Below are positions 42,703 to 52,295 of a stretch of DNA of 64,000 bases, piece by piece (positions within the stretch are counted from its first letter, which is position 1; the number at the start of each line of letters is the position of its first letter). A program made the position numbers and the translations under genes. The notes under the pieces were generated by a model. It had not been told where the DNA came from and did no database searches. It saw only the letters and a program-made list of their open reading frames with translations. The stretch is taken from NCBI RefSeq assembly GCF_017942085.1, contig NZ_JAGKSP010000001.1:868001-932000 (forward strand), given 5' to 3'. This stretch comes from Paenibacillus lignilyticus. GTDB taxonomy: Bacteria > Bacillota > Bacilli > Paenibacillales > Paenibacillaceae.

Positions 42703-44289
42703 ATGCTGAAAGTGTTGATCGCGGATGATGATCCGTTTACGCTGCAAGGAATTTACGAGTCCCTACCTTGGCAATCGCTTGGCGTGGAAACCGTGCTAGT
42801 AGCGAGCAATGGGAGCAAAGCGTTGGAAATCGCTAGGCGGGAACGTCCCCAAATGCTTTTAACCGATGTGCGAATGCCCAAGATGAATGGGATTGATTTT
42901 GCAACCGCTTACAGAGAAACAGAGCCGAATTGCCACATTATTTTCATGAGCGGATTCTCCGACAAGGAATATTTGAAGTCGGCCATCAAGCTGAGGGCAG
43001 TTTCCTACGTCGAGAAACCGATTGACCTCCCGGAGATGACAGAAGCGGTTCGGCTGGCAGTATCCCATTATCGAGAGCTTCTCAAAAACCCCAATGCGGA
43101 GAAGAGCACGATCGTCGCTGCCGTTCCACTCATCTTGAGCGAAATGGCGATCGCCATCACGAAGTCCCAATCGAACAAAGAACGTATTGAAGAAATGTGC
43201 CAATTAGCATCTATTTCATTTCCCGCCAAACTGCGGTTACAAACTTTATTGATTAAAATCCGTTCCATGTCCGCCTCTGGGAATCAGGAGCAGGCTGAAA
43301 CGATGGCTGACTATATATACAACCTGGCATCCGGATTGCTAACGGCCCCGGACACGACCGGCCTCGCCGCCGTTAAGGACAAACACCACATCATCGTGCA
43401 TCTATATGCTGCGTCCGGCCATTCGGAAGAGCTTCAGGATCAAGTCGACCGTTTCGCTTCCAACTTGCTGGACGTTTTGCCCGCGAAGGAAGCGGTGTTC
43501 ATTGCTGTTGGCAAGCCGGTTGTCGGCCTGGCTAACGCGGAGCAATCTTATCGGACGGCAGCGATCGTCCTGCAACATATGTTCTATAACGGCTATTCTT
43601 TATACGGATATAGCGAGAATAACACGCCCTCCTATTCGTTAAATTCCCAATTGATTACCTCATTCGGCGAGCATCTTGCCAAACAAGAAACCCGCCTTGC
43701 GATTAGACTTATCCATAGCCTGACCTTCGATATTAAGCAACATAAGAACACGACGGTGAACAGCGTCAAGGAAATATACTTCCAGCTCCTGCTCGTCGTC
43801 GTTCGTGCCGCCGGAGAAAAAGAAATCCGTTTGTTCGACAATGCAGACAGCTCGAATTATCTATGGAATTTAATGAGCGATTTCAATACACTAAGCGAAC
43901 TGAGAGAATTTCTCGTAAAGAAGATTGAACGTTACGCCTCCCTCTTGAAGGAACGCTCGCCTTACAGTAGCGTCGTAGACGGCATTCTCGATTACATTCA
44001 TTCTCATTACGCAGACCAAGAATTGTCCATTGCACGGATAAGCGCTCATACATTGCTGACTGCTTCTTACCTGTGCAATCGGTTCAAGCAGGAGACGGGC
44101 CGCACGATCAACCAATATTTAACGGAGTACCGTGTCGGACAAGCGAAAGCTCTTCTTCGCGATGCTTCGCTTAAAATCTCCGATGTATCCGCCCGGGTAG
44201 GCTACAGCAACGGAGATTATTTCGCGAAGTGCTTCCGAAAGCTTACAGGGAAGAATCCTTCGGAATACAGGGAGGATTTAGTGGAATGA
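42703..44289 (+). CDS. YesN-type AraC response regulator
   Basis: A 528-residue regulator. The receiver (1-125) has D8-D10 and phosphoacceptor D55 in LLTDVRMPKMNG, then MSGFSD and K in VEKPID. A middle region of about 280 residues has no recognised motif. The C-terminal AraC domain (430-525) shows LSIARISAHTLLTASYLCNR and ISDVSARVGYSNGDYFAKCF. It is activated by the coupled YesM-type kinase encoded next and most likely controls the divergent GH88 transporter operon. RBS GAGGGGGAG precedes the ATG. Confidence 0.93.
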   Translation: MLKVLIADDDPFTLQGIYESLPWQSLGVETVLVASNGSKALEIARRERPQMLLTDVRMPKMNGIDFATAYRETEPNCHIIFMSGFSDKEYLKSAIKLRAVSYVEKPIDLPEMTEAVRLAVSHYRELLKNPNAEKSTIVAAVPLILSEMAIAITKSQSNKERIEEMCQLASISFPAKLRLQTLLIKIRSMSASGNQEQAETMADYIYNLASGLLTAPDTTGLAAVKDKHHIIVHLYAASGHSEELQDQVDRFASNLLDVLPAKEAVFIAVGKPVVGLANAEQSYRTAAIVLQHMFYNGYSLYGYSENNTPSYSLNSQLITSFGEHLAKQETRLAIRLIHSLTFDIKQHKNTTVNSVKEIYFQLLLVVVRAAGEKEIRLFDNADSSNYLWNLMSDFNTLSELREFLVKKIERYASLLKERSPYSSVVDGILDYIHSHYADQELSIARISAHTLLTASYLCNRFKQETGRTINQYLTEYRVGQAKALLRDASLKISDVSARVGYSNGDYFAKCFRKLTGKNPSEYREDLVE

Positions 44290-46088
44290 AGCGAACGTTA
44301 ATGGGAGCATTTCGCTTTTTTTATGAATTGAAGCTCAAAAACAAGCTTATTCTATCCTTTTTAGCACTGATCGTCATCCCACTCGGCGGTTACTTCTATC
44401 TGTCTTCGGAACAGGCCTATAAGCAATTTTTGGATCGAACGACGTTCTCGGTCACCCGGAATTTCGACCAGTCCTTCTCATTTCTCGCCTATAAATTTCA
44501 AAGAATTCGCGCGGCGAGTGATATCCTCGTATCTGAGAAAATGCTAAACGACGTCATGACGAGTGAGGCAAGCGCCGCCGACTTTTTTACGCAATATAAA
44601 GATTTTCTCAATATCCGCCCGTTCTTGTCTTCGTTTGAAAATGAGCAGGATATTAGCAGCGTGAAACTATACGTCAACGATCAGCTGTTTTATTCAGAGG
44701 AAAATTGGAATTTATTCAGCTTGGGTGCCGCAAAGAAAACCGCCTGGTTTAAACGATTAATGGACAGCGGAAAAGGCATTCTCTGGGCACCGGGCTCGTA
44801 CTTCGAAAGCGAATCTCTTTCGTCCAGAACGTTGTCCGTTCTTCGACCGATTCGCAACCAGAATGATTTTTCCGAATTTCTGGGAATCGTCAGATTAGAC
44901 ATTCCAGAATCGGCTATCGTCGACGTTCTAAACAACGCCTCGCCGATCCGCAACAGCCTGACCTATATCCAGAATTCAAGCAACGAAATCGTCGCCAGCT
45001 CGAATCCTAAGCTTCAGCAGCAATACAACATCGATCTTGCGGAGACGGCGAGTTCCGCAGAAAAAGGTCCGCATTTCGTTAAAGTGGACCATACATCCGC
45101 CAGCATGTATCTCGAAAGCAGACGAATTCCCGATACGGACTGGTACATGGTGACGGCGATTCCGCTTAAAGAAATCGCCTCCGAGAGCAAGCTGATGTTA
45201 AGGAAATCCGTTCTCTTGCTCATTGCCATCGCCCTGATCGCTTTTCTATTGTCCATTGTAATCTCCAACTACATGACGTCCCGTCTCACTCAGATCATGC
45301 GCAAAATGCGCAACGTTCAAAATGGCCATATTGCGGCGCTCTCCCTGCCTCCTTCCAAAGACGAGTTCGGGGAATTGATCGAGAACTACAATTTCATGGT
45401 TGGCAAGATCGAATTGCTGCTCGAGGAGCAATATCTTTCGGGACAGGAGGTCAAGAACGCAGAGCTGAGAGCATTGCAGGCGCAGATCAATCCCCATTTT
45501 CTGTATAACACATTAGATATGATGAAATGGATGGCCCGAAGCGGAATGAACGACCAGATCGAGCAGGTTGTGACTTCACTTTCGAAGTTTTATAAATTAA
45601 GTTTGAGCATGGGAAAAACGGTCATCTCCATTCGGGACGAGCTGCTTCACGCGAGCAGCTACATGCAAGTGCAAACTGCTCGTTACGTCAATAAAATTCA
45701 ATTGGTCGTTGATGTCGATGAAGAAATCCATGATTATGGAATTTTGAAAATCACGCTACAGCCGATTTTGGAGAACGCCATCATTCATGGGATTTTGTGC
45801 AAAGATTCGGAAGCGGGCGAGATTCGGATTACGGGGGGGCTCGAGAGAGGAGACATCGTCATTAAGGTGTCCGATGACGGCGTAGGCATGCAAACCGAAA
45901 TGGTCGGAATGTTGCTTACGGACAATTCGGATAACCGAACGAGAGATAGCGGATACGGACTCCGTAACATTCACGAGAGGATCCGGCTATTTTACGGAAT
46001 CGATTTCGGACTCGCTTTCCATAGCGAACCGGGTCGCGGCACGCAGGTAACGATCCGGATTCCCGTTCAAAAATTGTCATCCGGGTGA
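44286..46088 (+). CDS. YesM-type sensor histidine kinase
   Basis: About 600 residues. Transmembrane helices at about 19-38 and 305-325 flank an extracytoplasmic dCache-type sensor, followed by HAMP (SNYMTSRLTQIMRKMRNVQN), His_kinase with LQAQINPHFLYNTLDMMKWM (phospho-His in PHF) and HATPase_c (LQPILENAIIHG, VSDDGVGM, GYGLRNIHERI). ATG 44286 overlaps the regulator's stop (ATGA), so the frame's extension back to 44229 is spurious. It probably senses an extracellular sugar or its binding protein and phosphorylates the YesN-type regulator. A GC-rich hairpin (46148-46178) without a T tract follows. Confidence 0.93.
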   Translation: MKRTLMGAFRFFYELKLKNKLILSFLALIVIPLGGYFYLSSEQAYKQFLDRTTFSVTRNFDQSFSFLAYKFQRIRAASDILVSEKMLNDVMTSEASAADFFTQYKDFLNIRPFLSSFENEQDISSVKLYVNDQLFYSEENWNLFSLGAAKKTAWFKRLMDSGKGILWAPGSYFESESLSSRTLSVLRPIRNQNDFSEFLGIVRLDIPESAIVDVLNNASPIRNSLTYIQNSSNEIVASSNPKLQQQYNIDLAETASSAEKGPHFVKVDHTSASMYLESRRIPDTDWYMVTAIPLKEIASESKLMLRKSVLLLIAIALIAFLLSIVISNYMTSRLTQIMRKMRNVQNGHIAALSLPPSKDEFGELIENYNFMVGKIELLLEEQYLSGQEVKNAELRALQAQINPHFLYNTLDMMKWMARSGMNDQIEQVVTSLSKFYKLSLSMGKTVISIRDELLHASSYMQVQTARYVNKIQLVVDVDEEIHDYGILKITLQPILENAIIHGILCKDSEAGEIRITGGLERGDIVIKVSDDGVGMQTEMVGMLLTDNSDNRTRDSGYGLRNIHERIRLFYGIDFGLAFHSEPGRGTQVTIRIPVQKLSSG

Positions 46089-46232
46089 TGCATGCCTTTT
46101 ATCGCGGGATTGCTCATTCATCTTCCTTCCTCTCACCAAGCCAAATTCCCCGCTTCGGCCACATGGCCGGGGCGGGGGACTATACAGCCAAGCCCGTGGT
46201 AAGCTTGATCTGCTCGCTGAACAGCTTACCCA

Positions 46233-46400
46233 CTAGTTTCTCCGAAGACGCTGCACAACCATAACCCCGTATGGCGGCAATTCTGTGTTTCCGACCAACG
46301 TTCCAATATTTATGCAATCTTGGACAGGTTCCTTAAACTCTACTACTTGCGAGCTCGACATATAATTAAGGAAGATGGCAACCTCTCCATCAGGGTGAAA
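46233..46400 (-). pseudogene. C-terminal remnant of a beta-galactosidase-like gene
   Basis: The frame reads TFHPDGEVAIFLNYMSSSQV and ends NTELPPYGVMVVQRLRRN, which fits the C-terminal domain of GH42-type beta-galactosidases (their typical end is LPPYGVxVL). Nothing of the catalytic domain is present: upstream of about 46400 the DNA belongs to a permease gene. It is a deletion remnant. Confidence 0.6.
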
Positions 46401-46656
46401 AGTCAGGCGAATGCAAGAACATCTCAAAATGCTTCAGCCCCACCCAATCACTGCCGAAAAAGCCATTAAATAAGTTATAATTCTGGAAAGCCATTAAGAC
46501 GCCCCACATGGGAAAATAGCTGAATATGAGGACCAACAAAACGCCGGGAAGCACCATCACTTGTAAATCAATCTGACTGATGAAAGTTTTTAACCAGCTT
46601 TTGCTGGAACGATGACGGATCTCTTTATAAGTTGCAGCTTGTAGCTCCGATTTCAT
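46390..46656 (-). pseudogene. Truncated LplB-type permease (N-terminal 85 residues)
   Basis: ATG 46656 with AGGAGAG upstream begins a normal LplB-type permease: VMVLPGVLLVLIFSYFPMWG, GVLMAFQNYNLFNGFFGSDW and VGLKHFEMFLHSPDF, after which it reads two foreign codons and stops. The remaining five or so helices are missing. The break point at about 46400 runs directly into a beta-galactosidase-like C-terminus. It has its own leader and no downstream partner genes. Confidence 0.8.
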
Positions 46657-46790
46657 GATTTTCTCTCCTATCTCTTTTTTTTTAATTATATCTGCAATAC
46701 TCTTAATGAAATATGTCATCTGCCAACGAAAACATATTCGAAAAATCGGGAATACTAAATAATTTTGTAACAGGAAGCATGAAATTGACG

Positions 46791-46827
46791 CAAAAAAAGG
46801 TTGAGCAGAACGTGTCTGCTCAACCTC
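46791..46827 (-). terminator. Terminator of the permease pair
   Basis: GGTTGAGCAG arms with loop ACACGTT on the minus strand followed by seven T. It separates the large polysaccharide locus from the permease remnant. Confidence 0.92.
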
Positions 46828-46880
46828 CATGCAATTGATTGTAGATTGTTGGATCAAGGACATGAAAGTAGACTACCCAT

Positions 46881-47762
46881 TTACCCTTTAACAGAACCGA
46901 GGACGATCCCTTTTGTAAAATACTTCTGAAGAAAAGGATAGAGCAAGAGAATCGGCAAAGCCGTCACGAAGACTTGCGCGCCTTTCAGCGTCCGATCCGA
47001 AACATCTGCATACAGCTTTGCTGCGTCGAGCGTCATAATGTCGTTGCCCTTGACGACCGATTGCAGCATCGTCTGCAGTGGATACTTGGATATATCCGTC
47101 ATGTACAGCAAGCCCGCGAACCAATCGTTCCAATGCCCCACGAAGTGGAACAACGTCACGGTCGCGATAACCGGCATAGACAGCGGAATGACGATCCGCG
47201 ATAAGCTTGTGAAGTAGGATGCGCCGTCCATAAACGCGGCTTCTTCGATTTCGGAAGGCAGCTGCTTCAAGAAATTCATCATTAGAATGACACTGAAGAT
47301 CGGAACGGCGCCCGGCAGCACCAGCGACCAAATGGAGTTCAGCAGCCCAAGATCATGCACGATGATATAGGTTGGGACGAGTCCGCCGTTAAACAGCATA
47401 ACGAAGATCATCCCCCACATGTAGACGTGCCGCCCTGCAAACTGCTTCGCAGACTTGGCCAGCGGATAGGCCATCAGGATGGTCAGTACATTATTGAGCA
47501 GCACGCCAAGCAAGGTTCGCTCCGTGGATATCCAAAACGCCTTCAACACTTCCGCGCGGGTCAGAATGACTTTGTAAGATTGAATCGTGAAATCAACCGG
47601 CCATAGGCCTACCAGATTGGCATTGGCCGCGTGGCTGCTGCTCAAGGAAACGGCCAGCACGTTTATCAGAGGCAGGATGCAAAGGAATGCTGCAGCCGCA
47701 AGAAGCAGATAGTTGAAGATGGCGAACAAGCGCATCCCCCATGTATCATGTAGTTTGTTCAT
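46881..47762 (-). CDS. Sugar ABC permease (YtcP/CUT1 type)
   Basis: A 293-residue permease with six helices. The ATPase-contact EAA loop is LPSEIEEAAFMDGASYFTSL then SRIVIPLSMPVIATVTL, and the protein ends TKGIVLGSVKG like other YtcP proteins. It is the last gene of the large polysaccharide locus and is translated about 39 bases after the LplB-type partner gene. Confidence 0.92.
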   Translation of the reverse strand: MNKLHDTWGMRLFAIFNYLLLAAAAFLCILPLINVLAVSLSSSHAANANLVGLWPVDFTIQSYKVILTRAEVLKAFWISTERTLLGVLLNNVLTILMAYPLAKSAKQFAGRHVYMWGMIFVMLFNGGLVPTYIIVHDLGLLNSIWSLVLPGAVPIFSVILMMNFLKQLPSEIEEAAFMDGASYFTSLSRIVIPLSMPVIATVTLFHFVGHWNDWFAGLLYMTDISKYPLQTMLQSVVKGNDIMTLDAAKLYADVSDRTLKGAQVFVTALPILLLYPFLQKYFTKGIVLGSVKG

Positions 47763-47801
47763 TTCATGCCCCCCCGAAGGAACAAATGCCTGAATGCGCG
47801 A

Positions 47802-48707
47802 TTAGAATACGCGGTATTTCGTAATGCGGTAAGCAAGCAAGTAGCCTGCGATAATGAGCACGCTGTTCACAACCGATTTGATCAGCCCTACCATCGTGCT
47901 AAGGCTCCAGTTCGTTTCCTGAAACGCCACCCGATACACGTACGTGTCCAGAATATCGCCCCGATCCATGACGAGCGGATTATATAAGTTGAAAATTTGC
48001 TCGAACCCCGCATTGAGCACATTGCCCAGGCTCAGAATCGCGGTCAATATGATAATGGGCACGATGCCCGGGATCGTAATGTGGAGCGTTTGCTTCCAGC
48101 GGTTCGCACCGTCAATAACCGACGACTCGTAAAGGGCTGGATCGATTCCGGTTAAAGCTGCCAGATAAATGACCGTTCCCCAGCCAAAATTTTTCCAAAT
48201 GTCCGTTGCTATAATAATCCAGGGAAAGCTCCGGTTGTCTCCAAGATAATAGAAAGGCTCGATGCCGAACCAGCCAAGAAATGAGTTCACGATGCCCGTT
48301 AGCGAAAACACGTCGAGAATGAGTCCCGCCAGAATGACCCAGGACAGGAAATGAGGCAGATAAATGATCGTTTGCACGCCTTTCTTGAAGAAGCTGCGGC
48401 GCACTTCGTTCAGCATGAGCGCAATGATAATCGGAACCGGGAAGCCGAGCAGTATTTTCAGTCCGGCAATGTAAACCGTATTGTTCGTCACGCGCCAGAC
48501 ATCGGGCAACTTCATCATGAAGTCGAAGTATTTGAGTCCGACCCAAGGCGATGCCCAAATTCCTTTGGAAGGCAAGAACTCTTTGAAAGCAATCAGGATG
48601 CCATAGAGCGGCAAATACGAAAACAGGATAAGAAAAACGACGCCGGGAGCAATCATCAGATGAAGCTGCCATTCTTTTGTAGCCAAACGCCTTTTGATCA
48701 TGTTCAT
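47802..48707 (-). CDS. Sugar ABC permease (LplB type)
   Basis: A 301-residue, six-helix permease with LHLMIAPGVVFLILFSYLPL and YGILIAFKEFLPSKGIW at the N-terminus and the EAA loop DPALYESSVIDGANRWKQTL. It pairs with the next gene and is fed by the lipoprotein encoded just upstream. Plant-derived oligosaccharide import is inferred from the GH78 and GH36 enzymes in the same locus. Confidence 0.92.
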   Translation of the reverse strand: MNMIKRRLATKEWQLHLMIAPGVVFLILFSYLPLYGILIAFKEFLPSKGIWASPWVGLKYFDFMMKLPDVWRVTNNTVYIAGLKILLGFPVPIIIALMLNEVRRSFFKKGVQTIIYLPHFLSWVILAGLILDVFSLTGIVNSFLGWFGIEPFYYLGDNRSFPWIIIATDIWKNFGWGTVIYLAALTGIDPALYESSVIDGANRWKQTLHITIPGIVPIIILTAILSLGNVLNAGFEQIFNLYNPLVMDRGDILDTYVYRVAFQETNWSLSTMVGLIKSVVNSVLIIAGYLLAYRITKYRVF

Positions 48708-48797
48708 GAAGCCACCGCCATTGCCATTAGATATGCCAAGGCTCGCCGCTGCGGACGAGCCCTGGTATTCGGTTGCGCGTACGTCTTGGTATTGGGC

Positions 48798-50510
48798 TTA
48801 CTTCTGCGTTGCTAGCACCGCATTCATTTCATCTAGAATCTGCTTGCCGCCGAGATCGTTGTATTGCTTCGCAAAGTCGTCGAAGGAATCGACCGGAGAC
48901 TTGCCCACGATGATTTTAATGAACGTTTGATTCTCCAGGTCGAGCAGGCTTGCGCCTTTGAGCTTGCCTGTCTCTGTCGCGCTTCCGAACCAACCGTTGT
49001 AGACGATCGTTTTGTAGCTGCTGGCATTCGGTACTCCTTCGAGGAACGTTTTGTACCATGGCCAGTTAGCCGCATCGCCTTCCTTGCCCTTCTTCACGTT
49101 CTGGAACGTAACGCGCTGATCGGCCGGCATGTTCTGATCGGTGCCTGATTTAAGCGCATCGGTGAAGAGGTTGTAGCGGTTCGTATTGGCGTCAGGGCGG
49201 TCATTGAAGACTGGCAGCCAGTTGTTGATGCTGGCATTCGCGTACTTCGGATCCTTATTGAGTTCCGACCATGCTTTCGCCCACGCATTGTCGAGGTTAC
49301 TGTAGGACGTTTCGGCAAGATTGTTTAGCAGCACCATCAGCGCTTCCGGATGCGCGAAGCCTTTGCGGACCACGAAGTAGCCGCTTACGTTAATCGGAAC
49401 GTTCGGCTGATACTCCGAACCGCCAAGACCAGGCATTGGCATGCTGACGAAATCAGCGCCCTTCACGTTCTTCGGCACATCCTGCAGCGGCCAGAGCGGC
49501 GAGAAGAACTCCCCGATCAGAATGCCGACTTTGCCTTGCGAGACGAGCTCCATCGATTTCGGCATGTCTTTCGTTACGAATTCCTTGTCAATGACGCCTT
49601 CTTTATACAGTTCGGCCAGCATCGTCAAGCCCTGCTTCATATTCGGATTCAAGCTGCCGTAATTCAGCTTGCCGTCCGCATCCTTCACGTATACCTTCGG
49701 ATATGCGCCGTAAGCGTTCATCAGCGCCGTAAACTTCAGGTCGAGCTGGTTGTTCATGGACAGCCCGTACGTGTCCGGTTTGCCGTCGCCATCCGGATCT
49801 TCCTTGGCGAAGCGCTTAGCCAGCGCGATCAGCTCTTCGAACGTCTTCGGCATTTGCGCGCCCAGTTTGTCCATCCAATCCTTGCGGATGTAGACGACAG
49901 GCGAACCGTTCAGTGAATCGGAAACGTTAGGCATGCCGTAGATCTTGTCTTCGCGCTGTGCGCCAGAGAACAGAAGCCCATCCTTGTAACCGGCGATTTG
50001 TTTTGTTTTGTCCGTTGCGTACTTGTCATAAATCGGCTTCAGGTCTTCCAGCATGTCATTCTTGATCAGTTGGTCCACGTCGGCTTGCTCCGCGAAGAAG
50101 ATGTCCGGCAGATCGTTGCTCGCAATCCCAAGCTTGATGCGTTCGCGGTAGTTTTCGTAAGGGACGGCGAACTTGTTCGTCGGCTTGATGTTCGTCGTCT
50201 GCTCGATCATTTTGTACACCGCGTTGTTGCCTGGATCTTCTCCTTCAGGGTACACCTTGACATCGAATACGCTCTTCGCGAATACGACATCGACCGGCTC
50301 CTTGAATTTGTAGTAGTCGATCTCTTCCGCCGGCTTCTCCGCAGAAGTATTGTCCGTCGGCGCATTATTCGTTGTCGCCGAATCGTTCGTCTTATTCCCC
50401 GATTCCCCCGTGTTATTGCCATTGTTGCTGCCGCAGGCTGCCGTCAGTACGAGCGTCAACGCCACGCATCCAAACAGAGTAAAGCGCAGTGCCTTGTTCT
50501 TCACATGCAT
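48798..50510 (-). CDS. Solute-binding lipoprotein (LplA-like), transporter-linked
   Basis: A 570-residue binding protein with signal peptide ending LTAAC (C26, lipobox), an acidic T/N-rich linker, and a calcium-loop-like motif DPDGDGKPDTYG in the N-terminal lobe. NDLPDIFFAEQADVDQLIKN and GSPVVYIRKDWMDKLG resemble the second binding protein at 54107-55777, so the two are paralogues. It is next to the permease pair, so it is the likely import receptor. The transcription unit starts after the terminator at 50655-50690, and is therefore separate from the regulator genes. Confidence 0.92.
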   Translation of the reverse strand: MHVKNKALRFTLFGCVALTLVLTAACGSNNGNNTGESGNKTNDSATTNNAPTDNTSAEKPAEEIDYYKFKEPVDVVFAKSVFDVKVYPEGEDPGNNAVYKMIEQTTNIKPTNKFAVPYENYRERIKLGIASNDLPDIFFAEQADVDQLIKNDMLEDLKPIYDKYATDKTKQIAGYKDGLLFSGAQREDKIYGMPNVSDSLNGSPVVYIRKDWMDKLGAQMPKTFEELIALAKRFAKEDPDGDGKPDTYGLSMNNQLDLKFTALMNAYGAYPKVYVKDADGKLNYGSLNPNMKQGLTMLAELYKEGVIDKEFVTKDMPKSMELVSQGKVGILIGEFFSPLWPLQDVPKNVKGADFVSMPMPGLGGSEYQPNVPINVSGYFVVRKGFAHPEALMVLLNNLAETSYSNLDNAWAKAWSELNKDPKYANASINNWLPVFNDRPDANTNRYNLFTDALKSGTDQNMPADQRVTFQNVKKGKEGDAANWPWYKTFLEGVPNASSYKTIVYNGWFGSATETGKLKGASLLDLENQTFIKIIVGKSPVDSFDDFAKQYNDLGGKQILDEMNAVLATQK

Positions 50511-50654
50511 CCAATCCTTTCGCTCAACGTTATTGGAATTGCTCTACTTGCTACACATTTATCGTAACGGATGCAGGCTATCGCCAATAAGAAGAAAGTC
50601 TTTACGTTCGTGCACGATTTTGTCCTCTGCGCGGATTAAAGGGATACGAAGCAG

Positions 50655-50692
50655 TAAAAAAAGCGGCTCCCGAGTGAGAGCCGCCGCTTCAA
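50655..50692 (-). terminator. Terminator of the YesN-type regulator
   Basis: GCGGCTC/GAGCCGC hairpin on the minus strand followed by seven T, at the stop of the regulator gene. Confidence 0.9.
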
Positions 50693-50693
50693 G

Positions 50694-52295
50694 CTATGAA
50701 TTCGATAACGAGGAGGAACGGAAATCCTGCGGCGGGATGCCGACGGTTTTGCGGAACACCTTGGAGAAGTAGTTCGCACTCTGGAAGCCGAGCTTCTCGG
50801 ATATGTCCTGTATCCGGTAGCGATCGTCAAGCAGCAGCTTCTTGGCTTCCTCCATCCGAACTCGGGTAATGTAGCTCATCAGCTGCTCACCTGTAATCTG
50901 GTGGAACAGGCGCGACAGATAGGACGGACTGACATACTTAAGCTTGGCCAGCGCGTTCAAGGATAGATCCTCTTCTAGATGCTGATGAATGTAAGCGCGG
51001 ACCTGCGCGATCAAGAGATCGGATGGATTGTCGCGAACCGCGCCCATCTTGTTCGAGATATGATTAAAGAGCTGGATGAGGAAGCTCTTCATAGAGCCGA
51101 CGTCCCGATGAGACTTGAAGTTGCCTAGCCGATCTGCCGTCTGAGGGTCCAATTGGTTCTGCAAATTATAGAGCAGCAAGAATTGCGACAGCTGGTTGGC
51201 GATCGCAATGTAGTGAATGGCCAGCTGCTCCGGACTCGGCAGCTCCAGGCCGTTAATGGCGAAAGCGCTGTCCAGGCAGCGCTTGAACCTTGCCTCATCC
51301 CTGGCTTTTAGCGCCTCGGATAACTCCTGCGTGATCTTGTGCAGCAACTGGTAGTGGATCGCCGTCGCCTTGTCACGCTCCGGCGTGACGAGCAGCGTGC
51401 TGCTGAATGCGCACAATCGCAGCGCGGATTCAGCATACCAGAACGCATCGGGCCATTTGTCCCATGAGGACGGCTCAGGTGTGAGCACCATAGAGAAGGT
51501 GATGCCGAGCACCCGTTGAACGGTTTCATGCATAATCGACACCCGCTCGCTCCACTGCTCCCTGCTCTGCTCCTGATCTTCCGTCTGCAGCAGCAGCACG
51601 AACCAGCCTTCGAAGCGGAACGACTCCACGCGATATTGTCCCGCCCATAGCTCCTGAACCATGTTTTGCACCGCAAACAGAAGCAAGAACTCGTCTTCGT
51701 TATGAAACCGCCTGCCGAAATCGTCGATACGCACAATCAACGTCCATACGGGCAGCGACACAGAAAGCGGTATCCGCTTCTGGCTGAAAGCCGAATCGGA
51801 TAATGTCCTCACATTCACTTCGCCGTGAAGCATGCGCCCCCACCATTTGTCCTGCATGAGCGGAATCGCTTGACGGGACAGACGCTCGGCCTCCTCTAGA
51901 GAAAGCATTAGATGATAGGCTTGGTCGAGCTGGGATATAGCCTCTTTCAAGCTCACCACTACTTCTTCGTCTTCCGCAGGCTTCAGCAAGTAATTCAATG
52001 CTCCCAGTTGCAGCGCGCGCCTTGCGTAATCAAAGTCCGAGAAACCGGTCAGGAAGATAACTGCGGTATGGCGCCATCTTTCCCTAAGCCGCTGAACGAG
52101 CTGCAGTCCATCCATTTCGGGCATGCGGATATCTGCCAGCACGATATCGAACGGTTCCTGATCGAACTTGCGAAGCGCTTCGTTCGCCGAGAAGGAGTAG
52201 CTGATTTCCCTTAGAGGCAGCCCAAGCTCGGTAATCATCTCCGCAAGGCCCTCCGCAATCGCCGGCTCGTCGTCAACGATCAACAGTCTGTACAT
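50694..52295 (-). CDS. YesN-type AraC response regulator
   Basis: A 533-residue regulator. The receiver begins RLLIVDDEPAIAEGLAEMIT with phosphoacceptor D55 in VLADIRMPEMDG, and has FLTGFSD and KPAEDEE. The C-terminal AraC domain shows LSLNALAKLKYVSPSYLSRL and IQDISEKLGFQSANYFSKVF. The start overlaps the upstream kinase gene by 23 bases, so they are co-translated. It most likely activates the transporter and hydrolase genes of this locus. Confidence 0.94.
   Translation of the reverse strand: MYRLLIVDDEPAIAEGLAEMITELGLPLREISYSFSANEALRKFDQEPFDIVLADIRMPEMDGLQLVQRLRERWRHTAVIFLTGFSDFDYARRALQLGALNYLLKPAEDEEVVVSLKEAISQLDQAYHLMLSLEEAERLSRQAIPLMQDKWWGRMLHGEVNVRTLSDSAFSQKRIPLSVSLPVWTLIVRIDDFGRRFHNEDEFLLLFAVQNMVQELWAGQYRVESFRFEGWFVLLLQTEDQEQSREQWSERVSIMHETVQRVLGITFSMVLTPEPSSWDKWPDAFWYAESALRLCAFSSTLLVTPERDKATAIHYQLLHKITQELSEALKARDEARFKRCLDSAFAINGLELPSPEQLAIHYIAIANQLSQFLLLYNLQNQLDPQTADRLGNFKSHRDVGSMKSFLIQLFNHISNKMGAVRDNPSDLLIAQVRAYIHQHLEEDLSLNALAKLKYVSPSYLSRLFHQITGEQLMSYITRVRMEEAKKLLLDDRYRIQDISEKLGFQSANYFSKVFRKTVGIPPQDFRSSSLSNS

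Noticed and set aside
46148-46178. GC-rich hairpin after the YesM-type kinase
   Set aside because: Arms are strong but no T tract follows, so I do not call it a terminator.
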